DNA from: Ilex aquifolium
Lineage: Eukaryota > Streptophyta > Magnoliopsida > Aquifoliales > Aquifoliaceae
NCBI GenBank assembly: GCA_951799425.1
Contig: OX637405.1
Span: forward strand, 21,611,089 to 21,675,088
Length of the DNA stretch: 64,000 bases
Direction: 5' to 3'
Part shown: positions 55,203 to 64,000 of the stretch, piece after piece
Layout of the letters: every line of letters starts with the position of its first letter
Numbering within the stretch: the stretch's first letter is position 1
Notes under the pieces: model-generated
What the model saw: only the letters and a program-made list of their open reading frames with translations
What the model was told of the DNA's origin: nothing
Databases searched by the model: none
Program-made: the position numbers and the translations under genes

Positions 55203-56624
55203 CTAGAAACCCAATCCCAATTCCACAGCATACACAGTACGTAGAAAAGAATAAGTCGCATAGGTATCCAATGTAATTCGGGCCCAAGAATGGTAGAGAA
55301 GAACAATACCTTCCACAACGGCGTTGGAGGCATCTTCCTCCGGTTGAGTCAAAGCAAAAACCCTTCCTTGATTGGCGCCGCCGGGGGCTTGAGCTTGTAA
55401 CGGTCTCTGTGGTGGTAGTGGCTGTCGTAGCGGTGGCCTGTTTGCATTCACTCGCCCAGTTACTTGGTTGGTCTTGGTGGAAAGCAATGGACAATTATCT
55501 TTGAAGTGCCCAACACCTCCACAGGCGAAGCATCGGCGTGCATCCGTGCCTACTCTCTCTGGTACGCCTCCCGCTCCTCGAGCTATCTGAGGTATCTTTT
55601 GTGCTGGCCTTTGTAGAGGTGGCTTGTTTGCTGGTACTTGCTCGGTTGCTTGTTTGGTCCTTGGGGGAAACGAGGGGCATCTATGTTTGAAGTGCCCATA
55701 CTCTCCGCATGCAAAGCATTGGCGCGGGTCAGTTCTTGTTCTAGTCTGAGTCACTTCATCTCCTCGAGTTGTCAGAAGTCTCTGTCCACCTGCCTGGTCT
55801 GGACTTCGGTATGGTGCTGCTCGCTGCACTCCACTGGTGCTAGGGTCCGTCCTGATCGAACCTCCTCTCGCGAAGCTCTGTCGCTGCTGGCTGTCCTCTA
55901 TATCTCTCTCCACCAATGCAGCTCGGTCAACTAGGTCCCCATACTCCCAGATCTTGAGAGCCACCAGCTTCTCCCGGATAGCAGGCCTCAAGCCCTGCTC
56001 AAAGCCCTTGGCCCTGCTGGCCTCAGTAGATATAAACTCTGTAGCATAACGGGATAGCTCATCGAAACTCCTCTCGTACTCGATCACCGTCCTACTGCCC
56101 TGTCGGAGAGCAAGGAAATCGGCCTTCATTCTATCTCTTACTGATTCCGGAAAGTACTTGTCTTGGAAAATTTGGTCAAATTCCTCCCAAGTGAGTGCAT
56201 CCGTGGTCCTCCTTCTTTTCACTGAGTCCCACCAATGGTCGGCCTCCCCCTCGAATAGATAAGTCGCCAAGCCGACCCGAAGATCCTCGGCTATCCCCAT
56301 GCCATTACATATCTTCTTCACTCGGCGGATCCATTTATCCGCATCCAAGGGGTTAGAGCTCCCTTGGAAAGTAGGCGGGTGTTGCCTCAGAAACTCTCGG
56401 AGAACTACCATTCTCCTATTCTCCTCTCCATTGCCCGGTACTTGGGCTAGTGGATGAGCCCCACCGTTATGGTTGTTCCCATTCTGGTGTTGTACCAGAG
56501 TGGTGAGCTCCCTCAAACACTGATAGATGCCATTAATTGCATCGGGGGGTGGTGGCGGTGGTGGGTTTGTTTGACCTCCACAACCACGACCACGCCCTCG
56601 TCCACGTACACGTTCACCGTCCAT
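55203..56624 (-). CDS. Element E gag, intact 473 codons
   Basis: The best preserved gene here. Start chosen at the Met of MDGERVRGRGRGRG because an RG-rich N-terminus is typical; the frame is also open upstream to 56,681. Order: RG and poly-Pro N-terminus, gag core at ~75-240 (RQHPPTFQGSSNPLDADKWI, EGEADHWWDSV, FDQIFQDKYFPESVR, YERSFDELSRYA), then two CX2CX4HX4C knuckles, CFACGEYGHFKHRC and CFACGGVGHFKDNC, a Pro/Gln-rich linker and a protease stub ITLDTYATYSFL ending at TAG. The D-T-G-A motif is D-T-Y-A. Product: capsid/nucleocapsid that could package its own RNA. With no pol, movement would need another chromovirus such as an intact T1 relative. Confidence 0.88.
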   Translation of the reverse strand: MDGERVRGRGRGRGCGGQTNPPPPPPPDAINGIYQCLRELTTLVQHQNGNNHNGGAHPLAQVPGNGEENRRMVVLREFLRQHPPTFQGSSNPLDADKWIRRVKKICNGMGIAEDLRVGLATYLFEGEADHWWDSVKRRRTTDALTWEEFDQIFQDKYFPESVRDRMKADFLALRQGSRTVIEYERSFDELSRYATEFISTEASRAKGFEQGLRPAIREKLVALKIWEYGDLVDRAALVERDIEDSQQRQSFARGGSIRTDPSTSGVQRAAPYRSPDQAGGQRLLTTRGDEVTQTRTRTDPRQCFACGEYGHFKHRCPSFPPRTKQATEQVPANKPPLQRPAQKIPQIARGAGGVPERVGTDARRCFACGGVGHFKDNCPLLSTKTNQVTGRVNANRPPLRQPLPPQRPLQAQAPGGANQGRVFALTQPEEDASNAVVEGIVLLYHSWARITLDTYATYSFLRTVYAVELGLGF

Positions 56625-56798
56625 CATGCACATCAATTTACAATTTAGTTTCATTGATGTACAAGACCTCCTAATAGTCAATTTAATCTCAAGTATACAA
56701 CTCGTGTAAAATCTAGATCAAAAGTTTCGCCCGACCTATTAATACTTCTCTAGTGAGAATCCATAACCTACAGCTCCCATGTAAGACCTAAAGCCTAG

Positions 56799-56810
56799 GC
56801 TCTGATACCA
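56799..56810 (-). other. Primer binding site of element E
   Basis: TGGTATCAGAGC on the minus strand, four bases after the 5' LTR. Confidence 0.88.
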
Positions 56811-56814
56811 ACTT

Positions 56815-59203
56815 TGTAACACCCCAAATACCACCCTGGACGACATTACATTCTAAAACATTCACATCATGAGAGCACTAAATATATATCCATCAAATAA
56901 GAAACATTCTTAATTTTAACAAAATTTGGGCAGAGTCTCCTTTGTACAGGAAGCTCCACCCAAGAATCACAACCTGTGCAATTCTATTAACTTGACCACA
57001 CAGGGTCCATTTAACCATCCAATAACAATAAAATTCCTATTTACCATCTATACTATCCTTAACATTATCCCAAAAGAATAGGCCAGATATGGCAATTACA
57101 TTCCCCAAAAGAATTACATGAATATATCGCAGCGGAGTTTCAAAAGAATCTAGACTTTACATTGTTCAGAAATAAATCCCCTAGTCTAGAGCAAAATAAG
57201 CTATATCTCTAGATGTCCCATTCGGGATCTAGGTACCCCTCCAAGGAAGCTTCCCCAAGGCCCGGCTCATTCACACCGAGCTCTTCCTCTAAAGCCAAAT
57301 CTGAAAAATATTAATTGTAGGGGATGAGCACGAAGCTCTGTAGCAAAATCTTCCCAAACTCAAACAAGGTTTATAAAAACATATAAAATGGCCGGTCTCA
57401 TTTTACAAATAGCATACATAATCTTTGAAGTAACACAGGGACATTTTAAATAGATCTCAAGTTTAAGTAGCAACAGTAATTTACATAAACAGTAAAAGAA
57501 ACCAAGATCCAATACATATCCATTTTCCAAAATATAAACCATTTTCCCACAAGACCTTGTGGAATCCCATACTCCCACTAGTCCTTGTAGGAAACCATTT
57601 TCCACAATAATACAACAATCCATCAATATGTATATGTATCTCAAACATGATGTAAGGCAAACCCCATGAATCGACACATTGAGTAATATCTAACCCACAC
57701 ACACCCACACAAATCTTATCAAAGATATTCATCCTTTAGGAAGGGCGTATGCCACACCAATGGCAGTGACGTATCCAACCCAGGCATTAGTATACTAACC
57801 CTCTTACACGGCACCCGTGAGCAATAGCGGTTTAGTCTTACCAAAGCACTAACCCCACTACGAGTGGTAGGAGAAATGCCAACCCCCACGGAGCAAGCAA
57901 CACGTCTACCCACTCTACGATATCTCGTCAAAGGCCACCCATGGTCATCCCACACTCATAAGAGATACAATACCAAACCCAATTTCACAATATACAAGAA
58001 TATCTTAAAAATCCCCAATTTAAGCATGTGACATTTTCAATAACCAACAAAGAAAATGCAAGAGATTACAACAATATCATTTTATTACTCAACACAAAAC
58101 ACTATGATTTTGAAATCAAGAATAAAGGAAGAGTTCAAGAGGAAAACCCATCACTCTTGAAAACTAGGGTTTTTCAAACAAAAGAGGGATTTCATGGGTA
58201 TACAACCCTAACTTTGTGTAAAACATGTAATCTTTGTCAAAAAGCCTAAGAGAGGATGATTACATAGCATATATATACCATTGATAGCCAAAACATACAT
58301 ATATAAATACCCTAACCTCAATGTAAGAGAAAGAGAAGAAATCCCCTACCTTATGCTCTTGAAGAAACCTAGGGTTTGAGTCTTGAATCACTTGTGAACC
58401 CTTTGTCTTTCCTTTTTATCTTGAGTTTTATCTTTCTCTCTTTCTCTCTTTCTCTCTAAGGGTTTCTAGGAGGGTTAGGGTAAGAGGGAGATGAAGAAAT
58501 GGGGCAAATGGGATGTGGGATGGGTTTTATAACACAAAAATCCCGACTTTTTTAACTGTTTAGCGGCGTCAGACGAATCGTACCGGTACCCAGTACCGGT
58601 ACTGTATGGTACCGGTACTCAGTACCGGTACCCCAAGCCTTCTGGAGTCGAAGTACCGGTACACAGTACCGGTACTGTATGGTACCGGTACGCAGTACTG
58701 GTACACTTTGTCTGCTGCAACTTCCAGGGCAGTTTTGACCCATTTAGAGGTTGAATTGGAAAATTTCCATGAGACACACTTTTGTAGCCCTAGATGTGTA
58801 CTATCTACTGTAAAAATTTCAGATCAATTGGACTTAAGGATAAAAAGTTATGGCCAAAACATTAAGTAGTGTCCAAGACCCATTTTACCCAAATTCTCTC
58901 TAAAGTGTGTTTTAACTCCGGGACACTTCCTAACTTCTAATACATCCCTATTACCTCTCCCAATGTTTTTCGACCTTCCGGATTCAATGGAAGCATTATT
59001 TTGACCTAAAAACCTTTAGAAACTTGTCTATTCACCCTTTCCAAGTTTAAACATCTTCGACACGTAAACTTCCCAATCAAATTATCTCCATAGTATTTAT
59101 TCCTACGGTTTATTCTTATGTCACTACATATATCCACATTTTTAAAACAATTATTTACTATATATTTATATACATATATAAAAGAAAAATGCGGGGTGTT
59201 ACA
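56815..59203 (-). repeat. Element E 5' LTR (right)
   Basis: 2,389 bp, ends TGTAACACCCC on the minus strand at 59,203. Its distal half (56,815-58,165) matches the solo G LTR 33,480-34,743, including the 78-codon ORF (57,955-57,719), and differs from the other E LTR. Confidence 0.88.
58524..58706 (-). promoter_or_regulatory. GTACCGGTAC arrays and TATA box (E 5' LTR)
   Basis: Two groups of four sites (58,579-58,635 and 58,653-58,706), cores spaced 13, 16, 13 bp, with the TATA downstream on the minus strand; nearly all sites are perfect. Confidence 0.7.
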
Positions 59204-59278
59204 GGGCTTACCAAACTGCATACAAAACTATTTTGGGAATGTCTCCTTATCAGTTAGTTTAAGGTAAACCATGTCACG
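59204..59278 (+). pseudogene. Element B integrase scrap
   Basis: AYQTAYKTILGMSPYQLV and GKPCH, the end of the Athila integrase core. Together with 61,689 on it shows that B once had pol. Confidence 0.75.
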
Positions 59279-61688
59279 TGTGACGCCCCAATTTCCGGGG
59301 ATCCTATATTAACCGTTGATCATCCTTCAACCCGCGGAATTACCCGTAGATGTCACTTAGCCCAACACCACGACGATAGCATCCCCTTAGATGGGATCAT
59401 AACTCACAAATGTAAACTGGATTCAATTATTCATTGGGTTCAACCAAGATCCAACATACCAGGATTTACACTCCATTATAGTCCATTTACATTATTGGAG
59501 GGAAGGAAAGCATAGACCGAAAATAGGGTAAAGCAGTTTAAAAATCTGAAAATTTTTTAGAGTGTACCGGTTCAATATCGTACCGGTACTGCGTACCAGT
59601 ACGGTTTGCTTACTGGAAAGTGCGTACCGGTACACCGTACCGGTGCGGCTTGCCTACTGGAAAGTGTGTATCGGTACACCGTACCGGTACTGCGTACCGG
59701 TACTTTCTACCCAGTTTTGCCTTTTTCCAAACCTTCCCCAATTCATCCAATACATGTGTAATAAGATTTCCATGTAAAACATGATTTGTACAAGTTTCAT
59801 TACAATTGATTCCATATATTTACATATCAAAATGGAATTTTCACAAAAACTTTACAAAATAACCATAAAAGCCACAAGTCGGCTTTCTTCAACCTTGGGG
59901 CTCGAAACGGGAACCGTCCGCCGGTGTAAACCCCGCACCTGAAATGTTTTTCCCATAAAAGGTGAGCCACGCTCAATAGGGTATCTCCTAAAGAGGCTAC
60001 TCCCCAACCTATATGCATATGAAATGTTCACATGCCACAAAAACAACAATTCATAACATTCCAAGCAAGAAAGTATATTCAATGTTGGAATTTGCAATGC
60101 CATGCTATGTAATGAGGTGAGACTCACTCATGAACATCAACCGAGTCCTTCCCGACTCCTCCACACTTGCAAGTGTCAATGTGTACGAATCCGTCATTTA
60201 TTTTGCACATTAAATGACATTTCATTCTAGGGTCTTTATAGGGGTGGATGTTCATGGACTCACACCAAGGGCCACCCAACCCACACGGAATTTACGGTCT
60301 TCCACCGAGGTTTCCACGTACACCCACACACTTCATGGGCCGAGCCAAGGGAGTGCGTATCCCAATCACCGGGTCTTGCACCCGAGGGATCTTCTAGCCC
60401 TTCTTGCTACCCCAACCCTATCAACCATGCAAACCGTGCGACTCGACTAGGTCATCGACCCAGCTCACGCGAGCCCACTAGTCATCCACCAAACGAGGTG
60501 AAAACAACCACCATGCACACACCCACTAAATGCGATGTTCCCGTGCATATGCAATATGATGTCTCATTGCAACCATAATACAATGTTCAACATGGCATGA
60601 GTGACATATGAACATTTTTAACACATTTCACACATTCCATGGCAAAATCATATCATAAGCATATAATTCCCATAGCACAATTTCCAAGCATGTTATCACA
60701 TAATCATGCTATTAACACTTTAAATTCTCAAGGCATAATGTAAATACATAGCATGTCCACAATTCACATAACCCAAGAGTCACATTGGATCAATTTCACA
60801 TACCCAATTCTGGAAGTCACATTTAGAAACTTCTAATTACCAATCCAATTAAAATTGATATTTACCCATTTCAATACCCATTTTAACTACAATAGGCAAG
60901 AGATACACGACCTATCATCCTACCCATTTCATAAAAACATTCTAGGTTTGGAATAAACCTTAGTAGGAGGGAACCCTACCTCTTGAAGCGTAAACCCACT
61001 TGGTAGACACCTTCAAGAATCTCTATCTTGCCCAAAACCCTTGATTTCTCCAAGCTCGATTTTGGAACTTCGGTGAAATTCGTCTTTCTTGGTATGGTTT
61101 TGTAGCCCTTGGAGAGGAGAACAACTTTTCCTCTTGGCTCGAGTTGATATGAGCTCCGTGGAGACGAAGATCTTAGAGAGAAGGTGGAGAAAAACCCTAG
61201 CTTTCCCTCTCTTGTTTTCACGTTGATCGGCTGAGCAAAAATGGGGAGAAAATCTGATTTTCTCCCCTTTAAATACCCAGATTTTCTCCCCTTTAAATAA
61301 CCTTTAAATACTTGGCCCACAACGCGCCACACAGCCCTTATTTCCTGGGTCCGTTTTAGCCCCGAAACGATTAAATTTCGCTCCGGTTCAAGTTCAAAAT
61401 ATTTTTATTTTAACTTGCCGTCATTTATTTCCCAAAATTTAAAATTTTATTCAGAATTTCGTTTTTGGGTCTCCCGAGACCCGACCGCCTCGTAAAACGC
61501 GAAAAATCCGACTAACTCGGAATTCAATGAAATTTGACAGGGTAACTAGATTTTGCGAGATGAATCCAACGGGGATGTCCGTTTCATCATCCAAGCTCTC
61601 GAAAAATTCAGGTTTACAACCTGTACTATAGTGGCAAATTACCGTTTTATCCTTTTTCACGAAAGTTTAAATTTTCTCGGGTTTTACA
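59279..61688 (-). repeat. Solo family T LTR (T5), minus strand
   Basis: 2,410 bp, TGTGACGCCCC...GGGTTTTACA as read here. Flanks TCACG (59,274-59,278) and TCACT (61,689-61,693): a target duplication with one later change, since the integrase frame reads through TGTCACTTGCC. GTACCGGTAC array 59,565-59,703. A short duplication AGATTTTCTCCCCTTTAAAT occurs near 61,253-61,300. Confidence 0.85.
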
Positions 61689-62130
61689 TCACTTGCCTGT
61701 AGAATTGGAACATCGAGCATACTGAGCAATCAAAATGATGAACTTTGATATTGACAAATCAAATGCATCCCGCAAACTTTAGATTAATGAATTGGAAGAA
61801 CTGAGAAATGAAGCATATGAAAATACAAAGATTGTAAAGTCCATAATGAAAATTTTTCATGATAAGAATATTGTGCGAAAGTCTTTTGAATCCTCTCAAA
61901 AAGTCTTGTTATATAATTCAAGACTCCGTTTAATTCCAAGGAAGTTAAGATCAAGATGGACAGACTCTTACATTGTTAAACAAGTTTTTGAACATGAGAC
62001 AATTGAAGTTGAGAACCCATTAACTGGAAATATTTTCAAAGTGAATGGTCAAAGGCTTAAGCCATATCATGATGATTTTTTTCAAAATGTGAATTCCATT
62101 CAGTTAATGAAATCAGTATATGTGCCCTGA
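61689..62130 (+). pseudogene. Element B integrase C-terminus
   Basis: LPVELEHRAY, stops near 61,725 and 61,781, then 61,792-62,130 open: LEELRNEAYENTKIVKS, LRSRWTDSYIVKQVFEHE, TGNIFKVNGQRLKPYHDD. Homologous to 42,740-43,172 of C. Confidence 0.85.
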
Positions 62131-62270
62131 TAAGTCTTTATAAGTGTTTGATTATAAATAGTATTACTATCTGGTTGATGTTTGTTTTACAGATTAGGGT
62201 TTGACACTATGGATTTGTCTCGCCTCCAGATCTTATTAGCAATTGTCTATAATTTTATTTCATAATGTTA

Positions 62271-62310
62271 TACATTGGGGACAATGTTAAATTTAGGTTC
62301 GGGGGAGGGA
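62271..62310 (+). other. Conserved purine block of B
   Basis: CATTGGGGACAATGTTAAAT, TTAGGTTCGGGGGAGGG; same block as in A and C, ~500 bp before the 3' LTR. Confidence 0.65.
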
Positions 62311-62404
62311 ACAATCCATATTCGTCTTTATGATCGGCAGACGTTAAAAAACCGGATAGCGAGTCTTTTTCAAAAACTTTCAAAGTTTTCAAAATTTTTC
62401 AAAA

Positions 62405-62803
62405 ATGGATGAGCAACTTTTTTGGTTTAGTTTGGGTATGCTGCGTACTTTTCCAAAAGATATACATTATTTGATCATAGCAAAAATAAAGGTTGTTAAA
62501 AAATTAGAAATTTTTGACAGTCAATCGAATCCTTTGTGCGGGAAAAGTTTATTTGCCAAACGCCAACGAGCAAATCAACTTGGTAGTTGTGTAAAGTGTG
62601 GTCGTTTAATGCATATGAGAGAATATAATCAGTGTGTTGAACCAATTTTAGGTCGAGCATTAGATCGTTTTGACTGGATTAAGTATTAGCATAATAAAGA
62701 TTACCTTGAGACATCATATTACTCCAGTCCCATGCTTGCAAGATATGTGCAACAGGAGATTAATCAGTTCACTGATGTCCTTGATTTAGAAGATTCTGAT
62801 TGA
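62405..62803 (+). pseudogene. Uncharacterised post-integrase ORF of B
   Basis: 132 codons with one TAG at 62,687. A basic middle (GKSLFAKRQRANQLGS) precedes a cysteine cluster CVKCGRLMHMREYNQC, CX2CX4HX6C, close to a zinc knuckle but two residues longer; the C-terminus is acidic (FTDVLDLEDSD). It begins just after an AAAATTTTTC-rich leader and sits between the purine block and the 3' LTR, where C has a different ORF. I do not recognise the family. Confidence 0.5.
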
Positions 62804-62804
62804 A

Positions 62805-63040
62805 ACTAATAATGATCAAAGATGTATAAATGTAAATAGCTATAGGATGAATTAGTGTAATAAGTCAGGATTCAAGTTATTAAATAGTTAAAAGTGTAAA
62901 TATTTGAATTTAAACTGATTTTCTGTAACTGCAAGATGAAAAACTGAAGCTGGAAACTAGGAGAATATCAAGGGACAATAGCTTGCAAAGCCAAAAGAAT
63001 TCCAGAGGATCAACACCGTCCGGACGGTACTACCCATTAT
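62805..63040 (+). repeat. Element B 3' LTR, start only
   Basis: GCCAAAAGAATTCCAGAGG and ACCGTCCGGACGG (63,018-63,030) match 26,694-26,735 of the 5' LTR; the part before aligns only loosely. Cut by T6 at 63,041. Confidence 0.55.
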
Positions 63041-64000
63041 TGTGATGCCCCTAAAACCGGGGGTCCTTTGTCAATCCGTTGATCACCCATCAATCTGCAG
63101 AATACCCATGGATACCTTGTAACTCGATACCACACCGTTATGCCCCATTTATCGGGATTCATAACTTAACAAAATTCGGGCAGATTTTCCTTTTTACGGG
63201 GAGCTCTACCCAAAACGCAACCTGTGCAATCATAAACATTGACCACACCGGGTCCATTTATCCATACTTAAATAACAACAACTCAAACTTATATAACATA
63301 CAATTTTATACAATCATAGTCCATAAGAGTTTGTTCTACACTCCTTTTCACAATATTACATGTCCAAAAACTAAATTACATATTAGTTTTACAAAAATAT
63401 CATTTAAAGGCACATCTTGGTTTTTCTTCGTGAATGGGAGCCCATGTGAGAGTCGTCAACTGGCGCTTGTCCCACACCTGAAATATTGTCCCCATAAAAG
63501 GTGAGTCATGCTCAATAGGGTATATCCTAAAGAATCTACTCCCCAACCTAGATGCATATGAAATGTTCACATGCAATTCACAAGCAACAATTACTCCATT
63601 CAAGAATATGTAATTCAATAATGGAATCTTTATGCCATGTCATGATATGAGATGAGACTCACACATGCAACTCAACCCGAGCCTTCACTGACTCCCATAA
63701 TACAAGCAGTGCCATGCGTATGAATCTGGGCATTCCAAGCCCCCGCCATTGATGTTACACATTCAATGATCATTTTAAATCCTGGGTCTTTATTGGGGTG
63801 GGTATTTATGGACTTCCATCAACGGACACCCAACCAACACAGCATTTATGAACTTCCACCAATGGCTCTGTGTATGTCGACACACTTTATGGACTTGATA
63901 CCAACAGAGTGCGTATCCAAAATCACCGGGTCTTGCACCTTAGGGACAGTCTAGCCTTTCTTGCTAACCTCGACCCTATTTTCAATGCAAACCGTGCGAC
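63041..64000 (-). repeat. Family T LTR (T6), minus strand, runs off the window
   Basis: Starts TGTGATGCCCC (reverse of GGGGCATCACA); shares the GTGTGGTC block (63,240), GGTGAGTCATGCTCAATAGG (63,499) and the CCATAAA repeat zone (63,800-63,960) with T1. Cannot tell whether solo or part of an element. Confidence 0.8.

Larger units (their letters stand above)
51460..59203 (-). mobile_element. Gag-only family-G element E, minus strand
   Basis: Read on the minus strand: 5' LTR 59,203-56,815, primer site, intact gag 56,624-55,203, repeat spacer 54,900-53,930, integrase tail with chromodomain-like end 53,925-53,340, purine tract, 3' LTR 53,322-51,460. Protease core, RT, RNase H and integrase core are absent. 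No target duplication, and the flanks belong to distant parts of element B. Confidence 0.85.
26480..63040 (+). mobile_element. Athila-like element B, hosting C, T4, E, T5, T6
   Basis: Pieces in order: 5' LTR ~26,480-27,987, tRNA-Asp primer site, gag 28,189-29,210, linker to 29,864; protease 48,004-48,302 and 50,997-51,459; integrase pieces 59,204-59,278 and 61,689-62,130; an ORF at 62,405-62,803; 3' LTR start ~62,805-63,040. RT, RNase H and the integrase core are missing, lost between the two edges of element E. The 3' LTR is cut by T6. Confidence 0.75.

Noticed and set aside
1-64000. A host protein-coding gene or DNA transposon with inverted ends
   Set aside because: All recognisable domains are LTR-retrotransposon ones; opposed LTRs have their own target duplications, so they are not terminal inverted repeats. 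Small host exons in AT-rich gaps cannot be excluded.

Overview
The window looks like heterochromatin of a flowering plant (probably a eudicot): every coding stretch I can recognise belongs to Ty3/gypsy LTR retrotransposons stacked inside one another, and I see no host gene, rRNA, tRNA gene or CRISPR. Two lineages dominate. One is Tekay/Del-like chromoviruses (tRNA-iMet-type primer site, chromodomain after integrase), present as two LTR families that I call T (ends TGTAAAACCC...GGGGCGTCACA) and G (ends TGTAACACCCC...GGGGCGTTACA). The other is Athila-like elements A, B and C (tRNA-Asp-type primer site TGGCGCCGTTGCC, gag with one zinc knuckle, long 3' region).

Layout. 1-5,290: decayed debris (an LTR tail, a Tat-like gag-pol fragment, a deleted chromovirus gag/RT scrap, an old LTR). 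~5,290-24,485: Athila element A, whose 5' LTR is split by a Tekay element T1 (5,725-18,642, target duplication GTTTT); the 3' LTR of T1 is in turn broken by a gag-only family-G element D (13,677-~17,860). 24,486-~26,480: a diverged family-T LTR, truncated where Athila element B begins. ~26,480 to beyond 63,040: element B, carrying element C (29,870-47,998, ATCAA), a one-LTR T insertion T4 (48,303-50,991, CTATT), a minus-strand gag-only element E (51,460-59,203, no target duplication), a minus-strand solo T LTR T5 (59,279-61,688) and the start of another minus-strand T LTR (T6, 63,041 on). C itself carries three solo LTRs (CAGAC, ATTGG, AATTG). Six exact or near-exact 5-bp target duplications fix these boundaries.

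How it works together. T1 and C are the only elements with recognisable protease, RT, RNase H and integrase; both are broken by stops and frameshifts. D and E share the same internal deletion: gag with two zinc knuckles, a protease stub with an altered active-site motif, then a noncoding degenerate ~30-bp repeat spacer, and in E the integrase tail. They look like one non-autonomous family that would need enzymes in trans. E has an intact gag frame.

Most interesting signal: almost every LTR carries a small array of CpG-centred palindromes (GTACCGGTAC, CGTTCGAACG, CGTCCGGACG or CTACCGGTAG), usually just upstream of a TATA box. The motif class is swapped between otherwise homologous LTRs and shared between unrelated lineages; GTACCGGTAC arrays keep an alternating 13/16-bp phasing in two LTR families. 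Element C has a second copy of this promoter layout inside the element, directly ahead of a 363-codon ORF in the env position. I have no alignment tools, so identities and lineage names are by eye.
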